From assembly GCF_000513895.2 (NCBI RefSeq), contig NZ_CP165782.1:1860001-1924000 (forward strand): a stretch of DNA of 64,000 bases. The letters are read 5' to 3'. The DNA comes from Ensifer sp. WSM1721 (GTDB taxonomy: Bacteria > Pseudomonadota > Alphaproteobacteria > Rhizobiales > Rhizobiaceae). A program made the position numbers and the translations under genes. The notes under the pieces are model-generated. The model was given only the letters and a program-made list of their open reading frames with translations. It was not told the DNA's origin and searched no databases. Positions 33,921-42,921 of the stretch are shown here, in pieces (the stretch's first letter is position 1; each line of letters starts with the position of its first letter).

Positions 33921-35530
33921 GCGCTCGCCTCCCCGGCCGAGACCTGGAGCGTGGCGAGGTCCACCTCGATGTCGAGTTTCACTGCCCCGCCAGAGGTGAT
34001 GACGCAGCCGACCGCCAGCATGTCGCCGCTCGCGCGCACATTCTGGCGAAAGTCGTAGCGCAACGCCTCCGACACACCGTCCCAGCGCGCCACGTCCCAG
34101 AGGCCCACGTCCCATTCCGGAGAGGCCGCGTCGCCCTCCGTCACGCGGTCGAAAGGCGGCGCGGTCCTGTCGAAGTCGGCCCGGGCGAAGAGCTGCACCT
34201 TGGGCCGGGTCTTGGCGCGGAAATACATGTGCGCCATGGTTGCCGCGGTCCGCCGGCCGAATTGCCCGGCCGGCGTGAACTGCGAGAGATAGGTGGCCGC
34301 AAAGGCCAGCCCGTCGTCGGTGCCGCCGGTGTCGCCCTGCCAGCAATAGCCATCGCGCGACCCGAAGAAGAGTCCGCCTTGCAGCGTCTCGAAACAGTTG
34401 GCCCGCCAATTGCTGATCGTCGCCCAGCGCCCGCTCAACACGTTCAGCACGAAAGTCTTGTCGCTGACGACGCTGTTGTCAGGAAAGGCGACGAAGATCA
34501 GGTTCTGCTCGGCCCAGGGTTTAAGCGTCCAGCCCGATCCGGTGGCGTTCGCCGCTTGCCGCCAGTCGTCCTCGATCGGTCGTGAAACCGAAACCTGCGT
34601 CAGCGCCTGCTGGTCGCGCTGAAACACTTGCGACACCGGCGTCAGCCCGTCCGAGGTCGCTATCAGCACGTCGCCGCCGATGCGGATCCAGGCGTTCTTT
34701 CCGAGCGGCTTGCCGATCTGGTAGACGCCCTTCAGCGCGAAATCGTTGGCGCTCGAAGGGTCGGAACCGGCATAGACGGCGATCTCCCCTTCCGTCGAGA
34801 CGAAGACGCAGAGATCCGACAGGCCGTCGCCGCTCTCGAGCGACCAGGAAAAGCCGGTGAGCAGCGAGCCGCCTTTCTTCATCACCCCGCCGAGCGGGAA
34901 CACGGCCGCCGCGCCGCCGATGGCGTTTATCGGCAGATAGTAGGCATCGAGCGTCGCGTTCTTCAGGAAGAATTCCCGATTCTTGAACAACCAGCCATAG
35001 TTGAGCTGCGCCATGGTCGTCGCGTCCGAAAAGGTGATCGACGGCGTCGTCGTCCAGGCGGTGCCGTCGTAAATACGGCGCGTGTCGGCGCCATTCAGAC
35101 AGACGAGGAAGGAACCACCGGCGGTCGTGTGCTGGAAGGCACACCAGTCGCCGCCGGAAAGCCCGCTCACCGCCGCTGCCGTCGTTGCCGGCGGAGCGAC
35201 CGGCGCGGTCATGTTGTAGATCGCGCTCGCGGTTGCCATGAACAGCTTTTCGTTGCTGCCGAACTTGTATTTGAAGGCGCTGCGTATGGCGCCACCATCG
35301 GCCGCAAGCCCAACCTTGCGCGAGCCGCCGCGGATCTTGCAGCCGGCAAGCGTCGGCAGAAAATTCATGAGAACGGTGGCGGAGCCGGGCACCTGCGACG
35401 CCATGTCGGCGGTCGTCACAAGTCCGCCTTTCGGGGCCGGGAAGGTCATCGATTGCGATGTTTGCGATCGGCCGACGCTGGCTTGGCCGCGGTTGGTCTG
35501 CGGCAGGCGACCGGGGCGTACTGTCATCAT
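33917..35530 (-). CDS. Packaged-DNA stabilisation/tail-hub-like protein
   Basis: 537 aa. Predicted beta-rich. It opens with MTFPAPKGGLVTTADMASQVPGSA and NFLPTLAGCKIRGGSRKVG, then repeated strand units with GWLFKNREFFLKNATLDAYYLP and WIRIGGDVLIATSDGLTPVS. This is the pattern of the P22 gp10/SU10 head-completion and tail-nozzle family found after the adaptor genes. It would close the portal and connect the tail. Coupled to the adaptor gene upstream by a four-base overlap. Confidence 0.7.
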   Translation of the reverse strand: MMTVRPGRLPQTNRGQASVGRSQTSQSMTFPAPKGGLVTTADMASQVPGSATVLMNFLPTLAGCKIRGGSRKVGLAADGGAIRSAFKYKFGSNEKLFMATASAIYNMTAPVAPPATTAAAVSGLSGGDWCAFQHTTAGGSFLVCLNGADTRRIYDGTAWTTTPSITFSDATTMAQLNYGWLFKNREFFLKNATLDAYYLPINAIGGAAAVFPLGGVMKKGGSLLTGFSWSLESGDGLSDLCVFVSTEGEIAVYAGSDPSSANDFALKGVYQIGKPLGKNAWIRIGGDVLIATSDGLTPVSQVFQRDQQALTQVSVSRPIEDDWRQAANATGSGWTLKPWAEQNLIFVAFPDNSVVSDKTFVLNVLSGRWATISNWRANCFETLQGGLFFGSRDGYCWQGDTGGTDDGLAFAATYLSQFTPAGQFGRRTAATMAHMYFRAKTRPKVQLFARADFDRTAPPFDRVTEGDAASPEWDVGLWDVARWDGVSEALRYDFRQNVRASGDMLAVGCVITSGGAVKLDIEVDLATLQVSAGEASA

Positions 35531-36129
35531 GATGCCCCCCTGTCCGCATTGATCTCCTGCAGGAGATCCGCCTCGAATTCAGCAAGATTGTCCTCGAAAG
35601 GCAGGCCCTTCTGCCGCTTCCAACGCCAGATCAGTCCCTTGACGAGCAGCCGCTCGGGAAAGAGCGTCGTGTCGTCGTCGGCGCGAAAAGTATCGCGCTC
35701 CTCGTAGGGATCGCCGAGCACCCAGTTTTTCGAGACGTAATCGATCGTCGCGCCGGCGGCGGCAGTGGCCGGCGAGAAAAACATCTCCCTGCCGCTGAGG
35801 CGGCAATAGGATTCCGCCGAGGCGACCCCGACGATTACGGCCCATTGCGCGCCGTTGGTTACCGCCCGGAAGAACCGGCCGTCCACCGCCCGTACTGCGC
35901 CGCCCGGCGCCAGCCGTTGGTAGTCGGCGGGGAGGATTTCCGGCGAAGCGGAGACGACATGCGCTTTCAGCATTTGCTTCCAGTCGGCGCGCCGGGCGAT
36001 TTCCGCGCCCGCCTCTTCGGCCAGCGCCACCATCGTCTGTGCATTCGGATCGTTCGTCCCGTAGACGCTGTCGAAGCGGTCGAGCGAGACGATGTCACAG
36101 ACCTCGTTGATTATGGTCAGTAGCGTCAT
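35527..36129 (-). CDS. Head-tail adaptor protein 2
   Basis: 200 aa. MTLLTIINEVCDIVSLDRFDSV, EAGAEIARRADWKQMLK, then an antiparallel-sheet part (ATIDYVSKNWVLGDP) and helical end (LLVKGLIWRWKRQKGLPFEDN). This fits the second adaptor of podovirus head-tail connectors. Four-base overlaps on both sides show an operon. Confidence 0.68.
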   Translation of the reverse strand: MTLLTIINEVCDIVSLDRFDSVYGTNDPNAQTMVALAEEAGAEIARRADWKQMLKAHVVSASPEILPADYQRLAPGGAVRAVDGRFFRAVTNGAQWAVIVGVASAESYCRLSGREMFFSPATAAAGATIDYVSKNWVLGDPYEERDTFRADDDTTLFPERLLVKGLIWRWKRQKGLPFEDNLAEFEADLLQEINADRGAS

Positions 36130-36722
36130 GGCGTCAGCCCTCCAATGACGATTTCGGCATTGCCCCAGCGCAGGCGCTCGTCGGCAAGCCCGAGCCCCGC
36201 CATCGCCTGGCGCTTCAGTGCCTCGGCCGCACCCGCCTTGGCGGCATCGCGCTCCCAGACGGCGATCTCCTCGACCAGCGCGTAGAGATAGACATCCGGC
36301 GCCTTTTCGATCAGCCAGTTGCTCGGTGCGGCGGCCGTCAGCGGCGGGATTTTCGCATAATAGGTCAGGCGGATATTCTCTCCGCCCTTCGGCCGCACCT
36401 TTATGACGCTGCCGACGATCGCGTAACCGATCGGCGGACCGCCGGATGTCTCGTGACTGCTGAGCTCCTGCAGCGGCAGCACCCGCAACGCCCGGCCGTC
36501 GCCTGCAAGCACCTGGCGCGCCTCCAGGAAATCCTCCGGCAGGCTACCCTCGCCTTCCGCCAGCGGCACCGTCGCGGTCTTCTCCATGTCGGCAAGGCGC
36601 ATCACGCGGTTAAGCTTGAGCTCGGCAAGCGCGAGGAAGCGCCGGAAAAGATGGGCAATGTCGTCGCGGCCGGAATAGTCGCCAGCATCGACGAGGAGCG
36701 AGGCAAAATCGGATGTGGTCAT
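36126..36722 (-). CDS. Head-tail adaptor protein 1 (gp4-like)
   Basis: 198 aa from ATG 36722. Residues ~20-60 (RRFLALAELKLNRVMRLADME) and ~150-198 (LYALVEEIAVWERDAAKAG, ALKRQAMAGLGLADERLRWG) make the helical adaptor scaffold, with sheet residues between. The family binds the portal ring and starts the tail neck. It overlaps the small gene upstream by four bases. Confidence 0.7.
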   Translation of the reverse strand: MTTSDFASLLVDAGDYSGRDDIAHLFRRFLALAELKLNRVMRLADMEKTATVPLAEGEGSLPEDFLEARQVLAGDGRALRVLPLQELSSHETSGGPPIGYAIVGSVIKVRPKGGENIRLTYYAKIPPLTAAAPSNWLIEKAPDVYLYALVEEIAVWERDAAKAGAAEALKRQAMAGLGLADERLRWGNAEIVIGGLTP

Positions 36723-37048
36723 AGATGCCCCTCGAAGCTGCGCCAGGCGCGGTTGTCGCCGTCGTTCAGCCAGCGCTTCACATAGCGGTCGTCGCCTTCG
36801 GAATGCGCCCTGACCAGGTTTTCGGAATGCGCCAGGTTGAGGGGGATCGAAGCAACCTTGGTCCATTCGCCGAAGGCATTGCCGGCGGTGGCGTGGCGCG
36901 TGAATTCATTCTGGCGGACGAGGTTTTCGACCGGATAGTCCGTCCGCCAATGGGTCCTGTTGCCGTCCTCCATCATCCAGACGGAGCGGCCGGTCTGAAA
37001 ATCATAGTCGAAGAGCTTCCAGTCGCCGTCGCGGATCACCATGATCAC
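36719..37048 (-). CDS. Phage hypothetical protein
   Basis: 109 aa. GTG at 37048 overlaps the preceding stop (GTGA); an ATG two codons in (37042) is also possible. Trp/Asp-rich: MVIRDGDWKLFDYDFQTGR, VWMMEDGNRTHWRTDY, ENLVRQNEF, GEWTKVASIPLNLAHSENL. I do not recognise it. Its tight coupling into the connector operon suggests a virion or assembly part. Confidence 0.6.
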   Translation of the reverse strand: MIMVIRDGDWKLFDYDFQTGRSVWMMEDGNRTHWRTDYPVENLVRQNEFTRHATAGNAFGEWTKVASIPLNLAHSENLVRAHSEGDDRYVKRWLNDGDNRAWRSFEGHL

Positions 37049-37212
37049 TCTCCCGGCAGCGGATCGGCCCGCTCGGCCTTGCCGTTGGCGATCAGCGCCT
37101 TGGCTTGCCCAAGTTCCACGGATACGACGTTTCCCGCGGGCGTCCGTTCGCTCTCCTTCAGCCATACGTCGTAGATCAGCCGGACGGGCACCGGCTTCTT
37201 TGCTTCGGACAT
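37045..37212 (-). CDS. Small phage hypothetical protein
   Basis: 55 aa starting at ATG 37212, seven bases after GGAG; another ATG four codons upstream (37224) sits directly at the U-run of a hairpin. PVRLIYDVWLKESERTPAGN then VSVELGQAKALIANGKAERAD, similar to a small winged segment seen in phage head genes. Start of the connector operon. Confidence 0.6.
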   Translation of the reverse strand: MSEAKKPVPVRLIYDVWLKESERTPAGNVVSVELGQAKALIANGKAERADPLPGE

Positions 37213-37224
37213 TCGTTGCTCCAT

Positions 37225-37254
37225 GAAAAAAGGCGGCTCCGAGGGAACCGCCTT
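37225..37254 (-). promoter_or_regulatory. Terminator-like hairpin in front of the connector operon
   Basis: On the minus strand an 11-bp stem (AAGGCGGTTCC / GGAGCCGCCTT with one G-U pair, loop CTC) is followed by TTTTTT-C-ATG. It matches the arrangement at 30706-30728, down to the shared TTTTTCATGGAG. It may end the capsid transcript or sequester the start of the connector operon. Confidence 0.78.
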
Positions 37255-37272
37255 GGTTGTGATTAGTCGCCT

Positions 37273-37381
37273 TGCAGTGCCGCGCGTGTTTTCAGACGGA
37301 CAAAAGAGCCTGTAACATTTTTGAAGTGCCGCATGTTTTATCCGCAAATCGGATCCGCTTGACGGATAAAACACGCTGCAT
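37273..37381 (+). repeat. RIME1-like repeat, divergent copy 3
   Basis: GCCGCGCGTGTTTTCAGACGG, AGCCTGTAACATTTTTGAAGTG and TTTTATCCGCAAATCGGATCC...GGATAAAACA are all modified from the consensus. Lies inside the phage region between the connector operon and the gene at 37403. Confidence 0.7.
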
Positions 37382-37402
37382 TTGGCGGACAGACGCCCGC
37401 CC

Positions 37403-38509
37403 TTACTGCGCCGCTGTCAGGAACAGATCGGCGGGCTCGGGCAAAGCCATCTCCGCGTCGGAGCAAGTCAGGACGCCCTCGGAAGAGGTGCCATTGGCAA
37501 TAGCGAGACTCGGCGAGGGCGTGTAGCCCGTCGCTTCCGCCTCCCAATGCACTTTCCACCCTTCGCGCTCATCATATTCGCTTCCGGTACGCAGGCCGAC
37601 CACGTGGACAAGCTGGTTGGCTCCGTCCAGCGTCTCGAAGCCCCAGGTAAGCTTGAGCCGTTTGCCTGTCGCATCGACGCTCTGTACGTAGCCAGTCAGG
37701 CCGAGCCCCCAAGCGTAAACAGGCGACGAAAAGACAACGCGGGTCTGAGCCGGCGTCGCTCTCCCCGCCTTTTCGCTCGAGCCTCCTCCGGATTCTATGC
37801 GCACCTTCCCGAATGCCGCCTTCTCTGCCGCCAGAAGGTCGAAGACCTCGCGATTGCAGGCGACGAGCGCATTCATCAGCTTGTCCGGTTGCGCAAGCGG
37901 CGGCGGTCCCAATTCCGGTGCGCCGAAGGTCTCCGCCGCCGTCGGCAATCTGAAGTGGCGGACATTGTCGGAACCGGGAGCGCACGTCAGAGTTGTCTGC
38001 CTGCCCGGATCGTTATATGCCGAAATGCTCAGACGAGGTGAGATGTGTTCGTACCGGTCAGGTGCCTGGCCGACGTCCACACTCCAACTTTCGACCACCC
38101 ACGGCGTCACGAATTTCGCCCCGAAACGGCTTTCGAGCACGCGCATAACCTCTTCCGGCGATTCGGCAACCTGAAATGCCCAACTGTATCCTTCGGGCTC
38201 CCCTCCCAGGACAGTCTTCTTCTGGAAAAGACGCACGATCGAAAAATCGCCGGCCCTGATCGGCCCCGCGAACGTGACCACCTCAGAGTATGATTGTGGG
38301 TACTGTGGGTAATGCGGCGAGTTGTTCGGGTTTTCGAAAGGTTCGATCCTCACCGGCCCGAATGCGGTCCGTTCGGCCCTCAGAATCGAAAAGAAGTCCG
38401 GCTTGCAGGCAAGCAGAGCATCGAACACTTTTTCCGCATCGGCCAAGGCCGGCGTGGCGAATATGGTTGAAAAGACGACAATCAGCGCCCGCGCGATATA
38501 GCTGTGCAA
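37403..38509 (-). CDS. Secreted protein with internal duplication, inside the head operon
   Basis: 368 aa with a signal peptide (IVVFSTIFATPALA). Two homologous halves: VFDALLACKPDFFSILRAERTAFG at residues 28-51 and LMNALVACNREVFDLLAAEKAAFG near 210-233, each followed by VRIEP/VRIES, a strand-rich part and an end with Cys. I do not recognise the family. A periplasmic, two-domain product between the tail lysozyme and connector genes is not a virion part; probably cargo. Confidence 0.72.
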   Translation of the reverse strand: MHSYIARALIVVFSTIFATPALADAEKVFDALLACKPDFFSILRAERTAFGPVRIEPFENPNNSPHYPQYPQSYSEVVTFAGPIRAGDFSIVRLFQKKTVLGGEPEGYSWAFQVAESPEEVMRVLESRFGAKFVTPWVVESWSVDVGQAPDRYEHISPRLSISAYNDPGRQTTLTCAPGSDNVRHFRLPTAAETFGAPELGPPPLAQPDKLMNALVACNREVFDLLAAEKAAFGKVRIESGGGSSEKAGRATPAQTRVVFSSPVYAWGLGLTGYVQSVDATGKRLKLTWGFETLDGANQLVHVVGLRTGSEYDEREGWKVHWEAEATGYTPSPSLAIANGTSSEGVLTCSDAEMALPEPADLFLTAAQ

Positions 38510-38778
38510 GGTTCCTCCTCCGGCGCTGCGATCGAGCCAAGCTTCACTTTTTTGTAGAACGTTTCATGAACATTCGCAAGGTGGAGAGCGAAATATTCAC
38601 AACCGCTCCTTCCGGAATGGCAATAGCTTGTCCGGCAGGGTCTCAGCGCCCAGCCCTTCGGCTTTCTCTCCTCGATCTGAGCGCGCCCTCGCCTGATGTC
38701 GAGGCGCGCACAAAAGACAACCGCAAATGCACCGGCAGGAATGCATGCGGAGCACAGGCCGCACCAGATTATCGAGGC
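38510..38778. other. Intergenic stretch, no feature seen
   Basis: About 270 bases between the secreted-protein gene and the tail-lysozyme gene. Short frames exist on both strands but none has a ribosome-binding site or recognisable product. Confidence 0.35.
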
Positions 38779-39612
38779 TCAATATCGCCACGGCGGCCCA
38801 TCGCGTTCATCCGCTGGCCGCGGCGACGGAACCGGTGGTTCAACGCGATAGTCCGGAAGAGCCATGGCCCGCCGCGCCTGGCGCCGGCGATTGTCGAGGT
38901 GCAGTTTGGCTTCGTTAGGCCGTAGGTAGCGCTTGGCGACAATCTTGGTGGCTTCGTCGACGTCGTCGGCGTTGGAAAGCGGCTGTCGGACCCTACCTTC
39001 CCTGGTATCGAAAAGCTCGTGCTTCATAAAGCCGTAGTTTGCCTCGTACGTATCCGGATCTAGTCCCCGCTCCTTGGTCCAATTTTCAAAGGCCTCGCGC
39101 CGGTCGTCCCACTGCGCATAGCCAAAGGCACCCTTACCCACACGTCCGTCCTGCCACAGATTGCCGTGCAACTTGCCAAACCCGCCACTCTCGTGGTCCA
39201 GATTTCCTACGAATGCTGCGGCCTCGGCTTCGGACATCATGAAATCGCGCTGCAGGTCCCGCTTGAGGCGGGCCGCGATACTGTCGGCCAGCTTGTCTGT
39301 TGCCTTAAGCTCCTGAAAACGATCGACAGGCAAGGACTCCGCCTTCTTCTGAAACCCTGTAGTCCCCGTCAGCGCACCCCTGTAGGCTATCGGCGCCTTC
39401 ATCATCGGCTCGGTGATGCGATTGTCGTCTGGTGAAAATGGGCGCGGCTCTGCGGTGCCGTGGCTGCCACCTTCCCTAATGCGTCCACGATTGAAGATCG
39501 CGCTGTCATCAAAATCCTCCATCGCGTCGCGCATGGAATAGCTCTGCACTGGTAAGCCCATCCAGTTGAGGTTTGCCACTCTTTCGGCATTCGTCAGTTT
39601 TCGTTTCGCCAC
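38779..39612 (-). CDS. Phage tail lysozyme-domain protein
   Basis: 277 aa. GTG (39612) or the TTG just before it, preceded by AAGGGGA; no ATG is close. Residues ~115-235 form a phage tail lysozyme domain: AEAAAFVGNLDHESGGFGKL, GAFGYAQWDDRREAFENW, YGFMKHELF. The His-Glu-Ser-Gly motif and AQWD are hallmarks. It opens peptidoglycan during DNA entry, and its place directly after the capsid gene fits a virion-associated enzyme. Confidence 0.8.
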   Translation of the reverse strand: MAKRKLTNAERVANLNWMGLPVQSYSMRDAMEDFDDSAIFNRGRIREGGSHGTAEPRPFSPDDNRITEPMMKAPIAYRGALTGTTGFQKKAESLPVDRFQELKATDKLADSIAARLKRDLQRDFMMSEAEAAAFVGNLDHESGGFGKLHGNLWQDGRVGKGAFGYAQWDDRREAFENWTKERGLDPDTYEANYGFMKHELFDTREGRVRQPLSNADDVDEATKIVAKRYLRPNEAKLHLDNRRRQARRAMALPDYRVEPPVPSPRPADERDGPPWRY

Positions 39613-39685
39613 CAATTTCCCCTTGGCAATAGTTTCAGACGACTGAGGGCGAGCCGAAGCCCGCCCTCTCGATCTGCCGCCAGGC

Positions 39686-40681
39686 TCAACTTGCCTCGGA
39701 GAGCCCGAACAGATCGGCAGCAACCCCGAGGCCCTTTTCATTGTGCACCTTCAGCGTGCCCTCTCCGATGATCACGCCCTTGTCCGCGTCGCCGGTTTTG
39801 GCGACGTCGCGGTCCTCCTGGATCTTGCGGAGCCACAGAAAGGAGAGCATGTCCGTGTCGATGAAAAAGGCGTTGCGGGCCAGGCCGGCGCTCACCGCTT
39901 GCACGCGGTTCGGGTGGATCATCACGGTACCGAACGGTCCTTCGTAATAGTCCGCCGTCGCGACGATGGTATTGCGCTCGCCGCCCTGCGAAACCGCATA
40001 GCGGAACGGCGCGACATTCGCATCGGACATGAAGGTGACGAAAACGGATTTGACATAGGGCGAGACCGAGACATGGCGGAAATTCGCGCCGTTCTGGTAG
40101 CCCTGCTGCATCACCGTATCGAGGATCGCCTTGGTGAACGGCCGCTGTGTGCCGTCGGTCGGCGCCACGGTCAGACCCGTCGCTGCATTGAAGCCGCCGT
40201 TGGCGCCGCCCGCTCCACGCGAGACATTCGACGTCAGCCAGGTGCTGAGCGAACCAAACTCACGCGTCGCACCGCCGACCGACGCATTGGTGTCGGCGAT
40301 CGCGAATTCCACGTCCTTGCGGATCTCTACGCCCTTCTTCAGCTTCTGGTACTTGCGCTTCTGTACGTTGCCGGCTTCCGCCGTCACCTCCTGCGTCGCG
40401 GAAATGATCCAGTCCTTGCGCATGATCTGGGTGTAGTTGCCAAGCCGCTTCGGCGGAGTAATCGCGCCGAAAGCGTAGTCTTCGCCCTCCTCGCGGATGT
40501 TGGCACCGGGTGCTGCAAGCTCATCCGTCTCCCATTCCGGGTGATAGGTGGTGCACTTGCCCTTTTCGATCAGCGAGTAGATCGGGGTGTCTTCCGGAGT
40601 GATCCGCGATACCACGTCGGAAAGCTCCTCGCGGTTGCCGACGGCTTGGGTCGTCTGAAAGGTATTGGTGAGAACTGCCAT
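39686..40681 (-). CDS. Major capsid protein, SU10-like (DUF5309)
   Basis: 331 aa starting at MAVLTNTFQTTQAVGN. Signatures: REELSDVVSRITPEDTPIY, PKRLGNYTQIMRKDWIIS, QKRKYQKLKKGVEIRKDVEF, NFRHVSVSPYVKSVFVTF, FGTVMIHPNRV. This is the HK97-fold capsid group of SU10-type podoviruses. It follows the scaffold gene at 40829. Forms the phage head shell. Confidence 0.88.
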   Translation of the reverse strand: MAVLTNTFQTTQAVGNREELSDVVSRITPEDTPIYSLIEKGKCTTYHPEWETDELAAPGANIREEGEDYAFGAITPPKRLGNYTQIMRKDWIISATQEVTAEAGNVQKRKYQKLKKGVEIRKDVEFAIADTNASVGGATREFGSLSTWLTSNVSRGAGGANGGFNAATGLTVAPTDGTQRPFTKAILDTVMQQGYQNGANFRHVSVSPYVKSVFVTFMSDANVAPFRYAVSQGGERNTIVATADYYEGPFGTVMIHPNRVQAVSAGLARNAFFIDTDMLSFLWLRKIQEDRDVAKTGDADKGVIIGEGTLKVHNEKGLGVAADLFGLSEAS

Positions 40682-40828
40682 TTGCTGGTCCTTCTGTCGT
40701 GATGGGATTCGCGGCCCGCGCGCCCGGACAGGCACGCGGAAAGCGTTGAATGTGTTGAATGAAGGCGCACCGAGCGATCGCTTGAACAGCGTCTCTTGCA
40801 CGCTCGCCGCTCGGCTCACGCCTGTCGA

Positions 40829-41779
40829 TTACTCGAAATCGACCGCCATCGCGTCGCGGATCGATCCCGTTCTCGAAAGCCGCTGCATCGCCTCCCGGCT
40901 TTCACGCCTTTGGTGCTGCGCTTGGCTCTTGGCCTTCATGCGCGGCGTGGACACCGGTGCGGCGTTGACCTTCTGCAGTGCCTTTGCCCGCGCACGTTCC
41001 GCAAGAAGCCCGAGCCTGGCATAATGCGCGAGCTTGAAGAGCCGGTGGTCGACGACCTCGCGTACCTCCTCGTCGGAAAAGCCGAGTTCCCTTGCCGCCT
41101 CGAAGGCGTCTTCGAAGAAGGCTTGCCGCCCCTCATCGTGCCGCGTCTGGGGGAAAGCCTCGAGGAGCTTGGCGTTCTCTGCCTCCAGCCTCTCTTCGCT
41201 GGCCGCGGCCTGAAGCTCCGCCGCAACGGCTGCCGGTCCTTCGCCGAGCGCCATTACCCGCGCAAGCTGCTCCAGCCCCGCCTGGTGCAGCGCCCACTGT
41301 CGCTGATAGGCTTCCGGATCGTGGCGCCTCAGCTCCTCTGGCGGCTCGTCGGGGATCTGGGCCGCGATCAGTTCCGCAACGCCATTGGCCGTAGCAGCGA
41401 CCCGGCTGCTCATGCTTTCCAGCATCCGCCCGCGGTTGGCGAGATCCTGGGTCTTGTGCCGGTAGTCGCGGTCCCGCATGTAGCCGAGCTTCAGTTCCTC
41501 GAGCGGAACCTCTTCGCCGCCCTTGAGCGTAACGATCATGTCCTCGGCTTCGTTGGCCGCCTCCTCCTCGTCAGGAAAGGTCGGCTCGTCGCCTTCGGCA
41601 TCAGCATCGTCTCGCTCTTGAGCGAAGTTCACGGTCTCCTCGCCGTCCCGCTCTTCCTCGTCCTGTGGGTTGGCCTCGTTCGGCTCCCAGAAGTCGAGGT
41701 CGTCAAAGCTTGCGGCCTCAAGCGAGCCGTCAACGGTTTTGCTCCCGCCAAAAGGCAGGTTGGCACTATCGTTCATCAT
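40829..41779 (-). CDS. Capsid scaffolding protein
   Basis: 316 aa. Very acidic N-terminal 90 residues (PQDEEERDGEETVNFAQERD, FPDEEEAANEAEDM), then long helices (LKLGYMRDRDYRHKTQDLAN; AYQRQWALHQAGLEQLARVM) and a basic C-terminus (MKAKSQAQHQRRESREAMQRL). Acidic start, helical middle and basic tail, placed directly upstream of the capsid gene, identify a scaffold, which is expelled or cut during head maturation. Confidence 0.82.
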   Translation of the reverse strand: MMNDSANLPFGGSKTVDGSLEAASFDDLDFWEPNEANPQDEEERDGEETVNFAQERDDADAEGDEPTFPDEEEAANEAEDMIVTLKGGEEVPLEELKLGYMRDRDYRHKTQDLANRGRMLESMSSRVAATANGVAELIAAQIPDEPPEELRRHDPEAYQRQWALHQAGLEQLARVMALGEGPAAVAAELQAAASEERLEAENAKLLEAFPQTRHDEGRQAFFEDAFEAARELGFSDEEVREVVDHRLFKLAHYARLGLLAERARAKALQKVNAAPVSTPRMKAKSQAQHQRRESREAMQRLSRTGSIRDAMAVDFE

Positions 41780-41963
41780 GGAAAGACCTTTTCAAGAGAT
41801 TGTTCGGAGCGGAGCAATGGCGCCAAGCGCCCCTTCCGCACCCGGAAAATTGGCGTCGTTTCAAAACGCTGCGGCGGCTTCATGAATCTCTTTCACGCGC
41901 CGCTTCAAAGAAGGCAGGACCAACAAGTCGCTCTGACATCCTGCCTATGAGAGCGCCAGCACT

Positions 41964-42200
41964 TCACGCCGGCGCGTTGGTTCCCTCGGCCTTGGCTTGC
42001 TCCGTCAGGAACTTGAGCTTGCCTCGGAAATTGCGGATCGCCCGCGCCTCTGCCGCAAAGGCCGCGCGCGTCTCGTGGTCAGTAATCTTTGCATTGACGC
42101 AACCGTTGATTGCCGCCGCTTCCAGTTCGTCCATCAGCCGATCGAACAGCGGACTGTCGAGCAGCGCCCGCGCTGCGGCAGTTCTTTCCTCTGGTTTCAT
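41964..42200 (-). CDS. Small phage hypothetical protein
   Basis: 78 aa: MKPEERTAAARALLDSPLF, FDRLMDELEAAAINGCVNAK and AFAAEARAIRNFRGKLKFLTE. Helical, similar in style to small proteins in phage head operons (gp-like DUF7302/terminase-linked). Not certain; no partner function seen. Confidence 0.6.
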   Translation of the reverse strand: MKPEERTAAARALLDSPLFDRLMDELEAAAINGCVNAKITDHETRAAFAAEARAIRNFRGKLKFLTEQAKAEGTNAPA

Positions 42201-42462
42201 GTCACGTTGTCTTTCTTGAGAAGTTACACGGTTCCCCCGGCCTTTCCGCAAAATCGCCACGCGGGCAGGGCTGATTCCTGGTTTGCTCTGCCTACTTGGG
42301 TGCAATCAGGGTCCACCCTCACGGCAAGGAGTTCGAATCTCGTTGCACGGAAGGATTGATTCCCGCTTTGTTCCGGTCTACCACTTGTTTAAGGTAGAAG
42401 CGTCTTGGCTGAGACCGCAAGATTGGCCGAAGAGCTCCCATCCGCGACCAACAGGCTTAACT
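42201..42462. other. Intergenic stretch upstream of two divergent small genes
   Basis: About 260 bases. It contains AGTTCGAATCTCG, which resembles a tRNA T-loop, but no acceptor or anticodon arm can be built around it. No other feature. Confidence 0.35.
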
Positions 42463-42852
42463 ATGAAGAAAATGGGCCTCGCATTTGACGCCGTTGCCGG
42501 CGTCGTCCTCAATATTCTCGATCTGCTCATCTTTGAACTTTTTCTACATCGCACAGCGCGAGTGGTTGTGCCCCTGCTGAGCCTTGGCAAAATTCAAGTT
42601 CAGGAAATCTATGCAGAGGATATCGCGTTCAATTGGCTTGGTCTCAAGCGCATGCCATCCGACCATCTCCTTCTGAGCTCCTCAATGAGCAAGCTTGCCG
42701 GTGTTGTCTTCTGGTTCCTTTGCCTGGCGATATTTCTTCTAGGCACCCGGGTCTGTGAAAGCTTGCATACAGCTCTCCATTGCGCAAAGTCGTGCATCCG
42801 GCCGCAACGCGACCGAATGCACGACTTCTTCGGTTTTCGTGATTGGGTTTAG
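42463..42852 (+). CDS. Small membrane protein, opposite strand to the phage operon
   Basis: 129 aa. Two hydrophobic segments (AGVVLNILDLLIFELFL near 12-28, AGVVFWFLCLAIFLLG near 78-93) and a Cys/His-containing tail (CESLHTALHCAKSCIRPQ). Transcribed against the head operon, in the cargo block between portal and scaffold. Unknown; could be an immunity or superinfection-exclusion protein. Confidence 0.55.
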   Translation: MKKMGLAFDAVAGVVLNILDLLIFELFLHRTARVVVPLLSLGKIQVQEIYAEDIAFNWLGLKRMPSDHLLLSSSMSKLAGVVFWFLCLAIFLLGTRVCESLHTALHCAKSCIRPQRDRMHDFFGFRDWV

Positions 42853-42921
42853 GCTGCTAGCTCGTTGAGCTACGCGCTCCCTTGTCACAGTGTCCCAGGC
42901 AGACGCCGACTTGACGCTCAC

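Noticed and set aside
42320..42360. tRNA-like T-loop (AGTTCGAATCTCG)
   Set aside because: No acceptor, D or anticodon arm can be folded with it; the T-stem itself has a mismatch.
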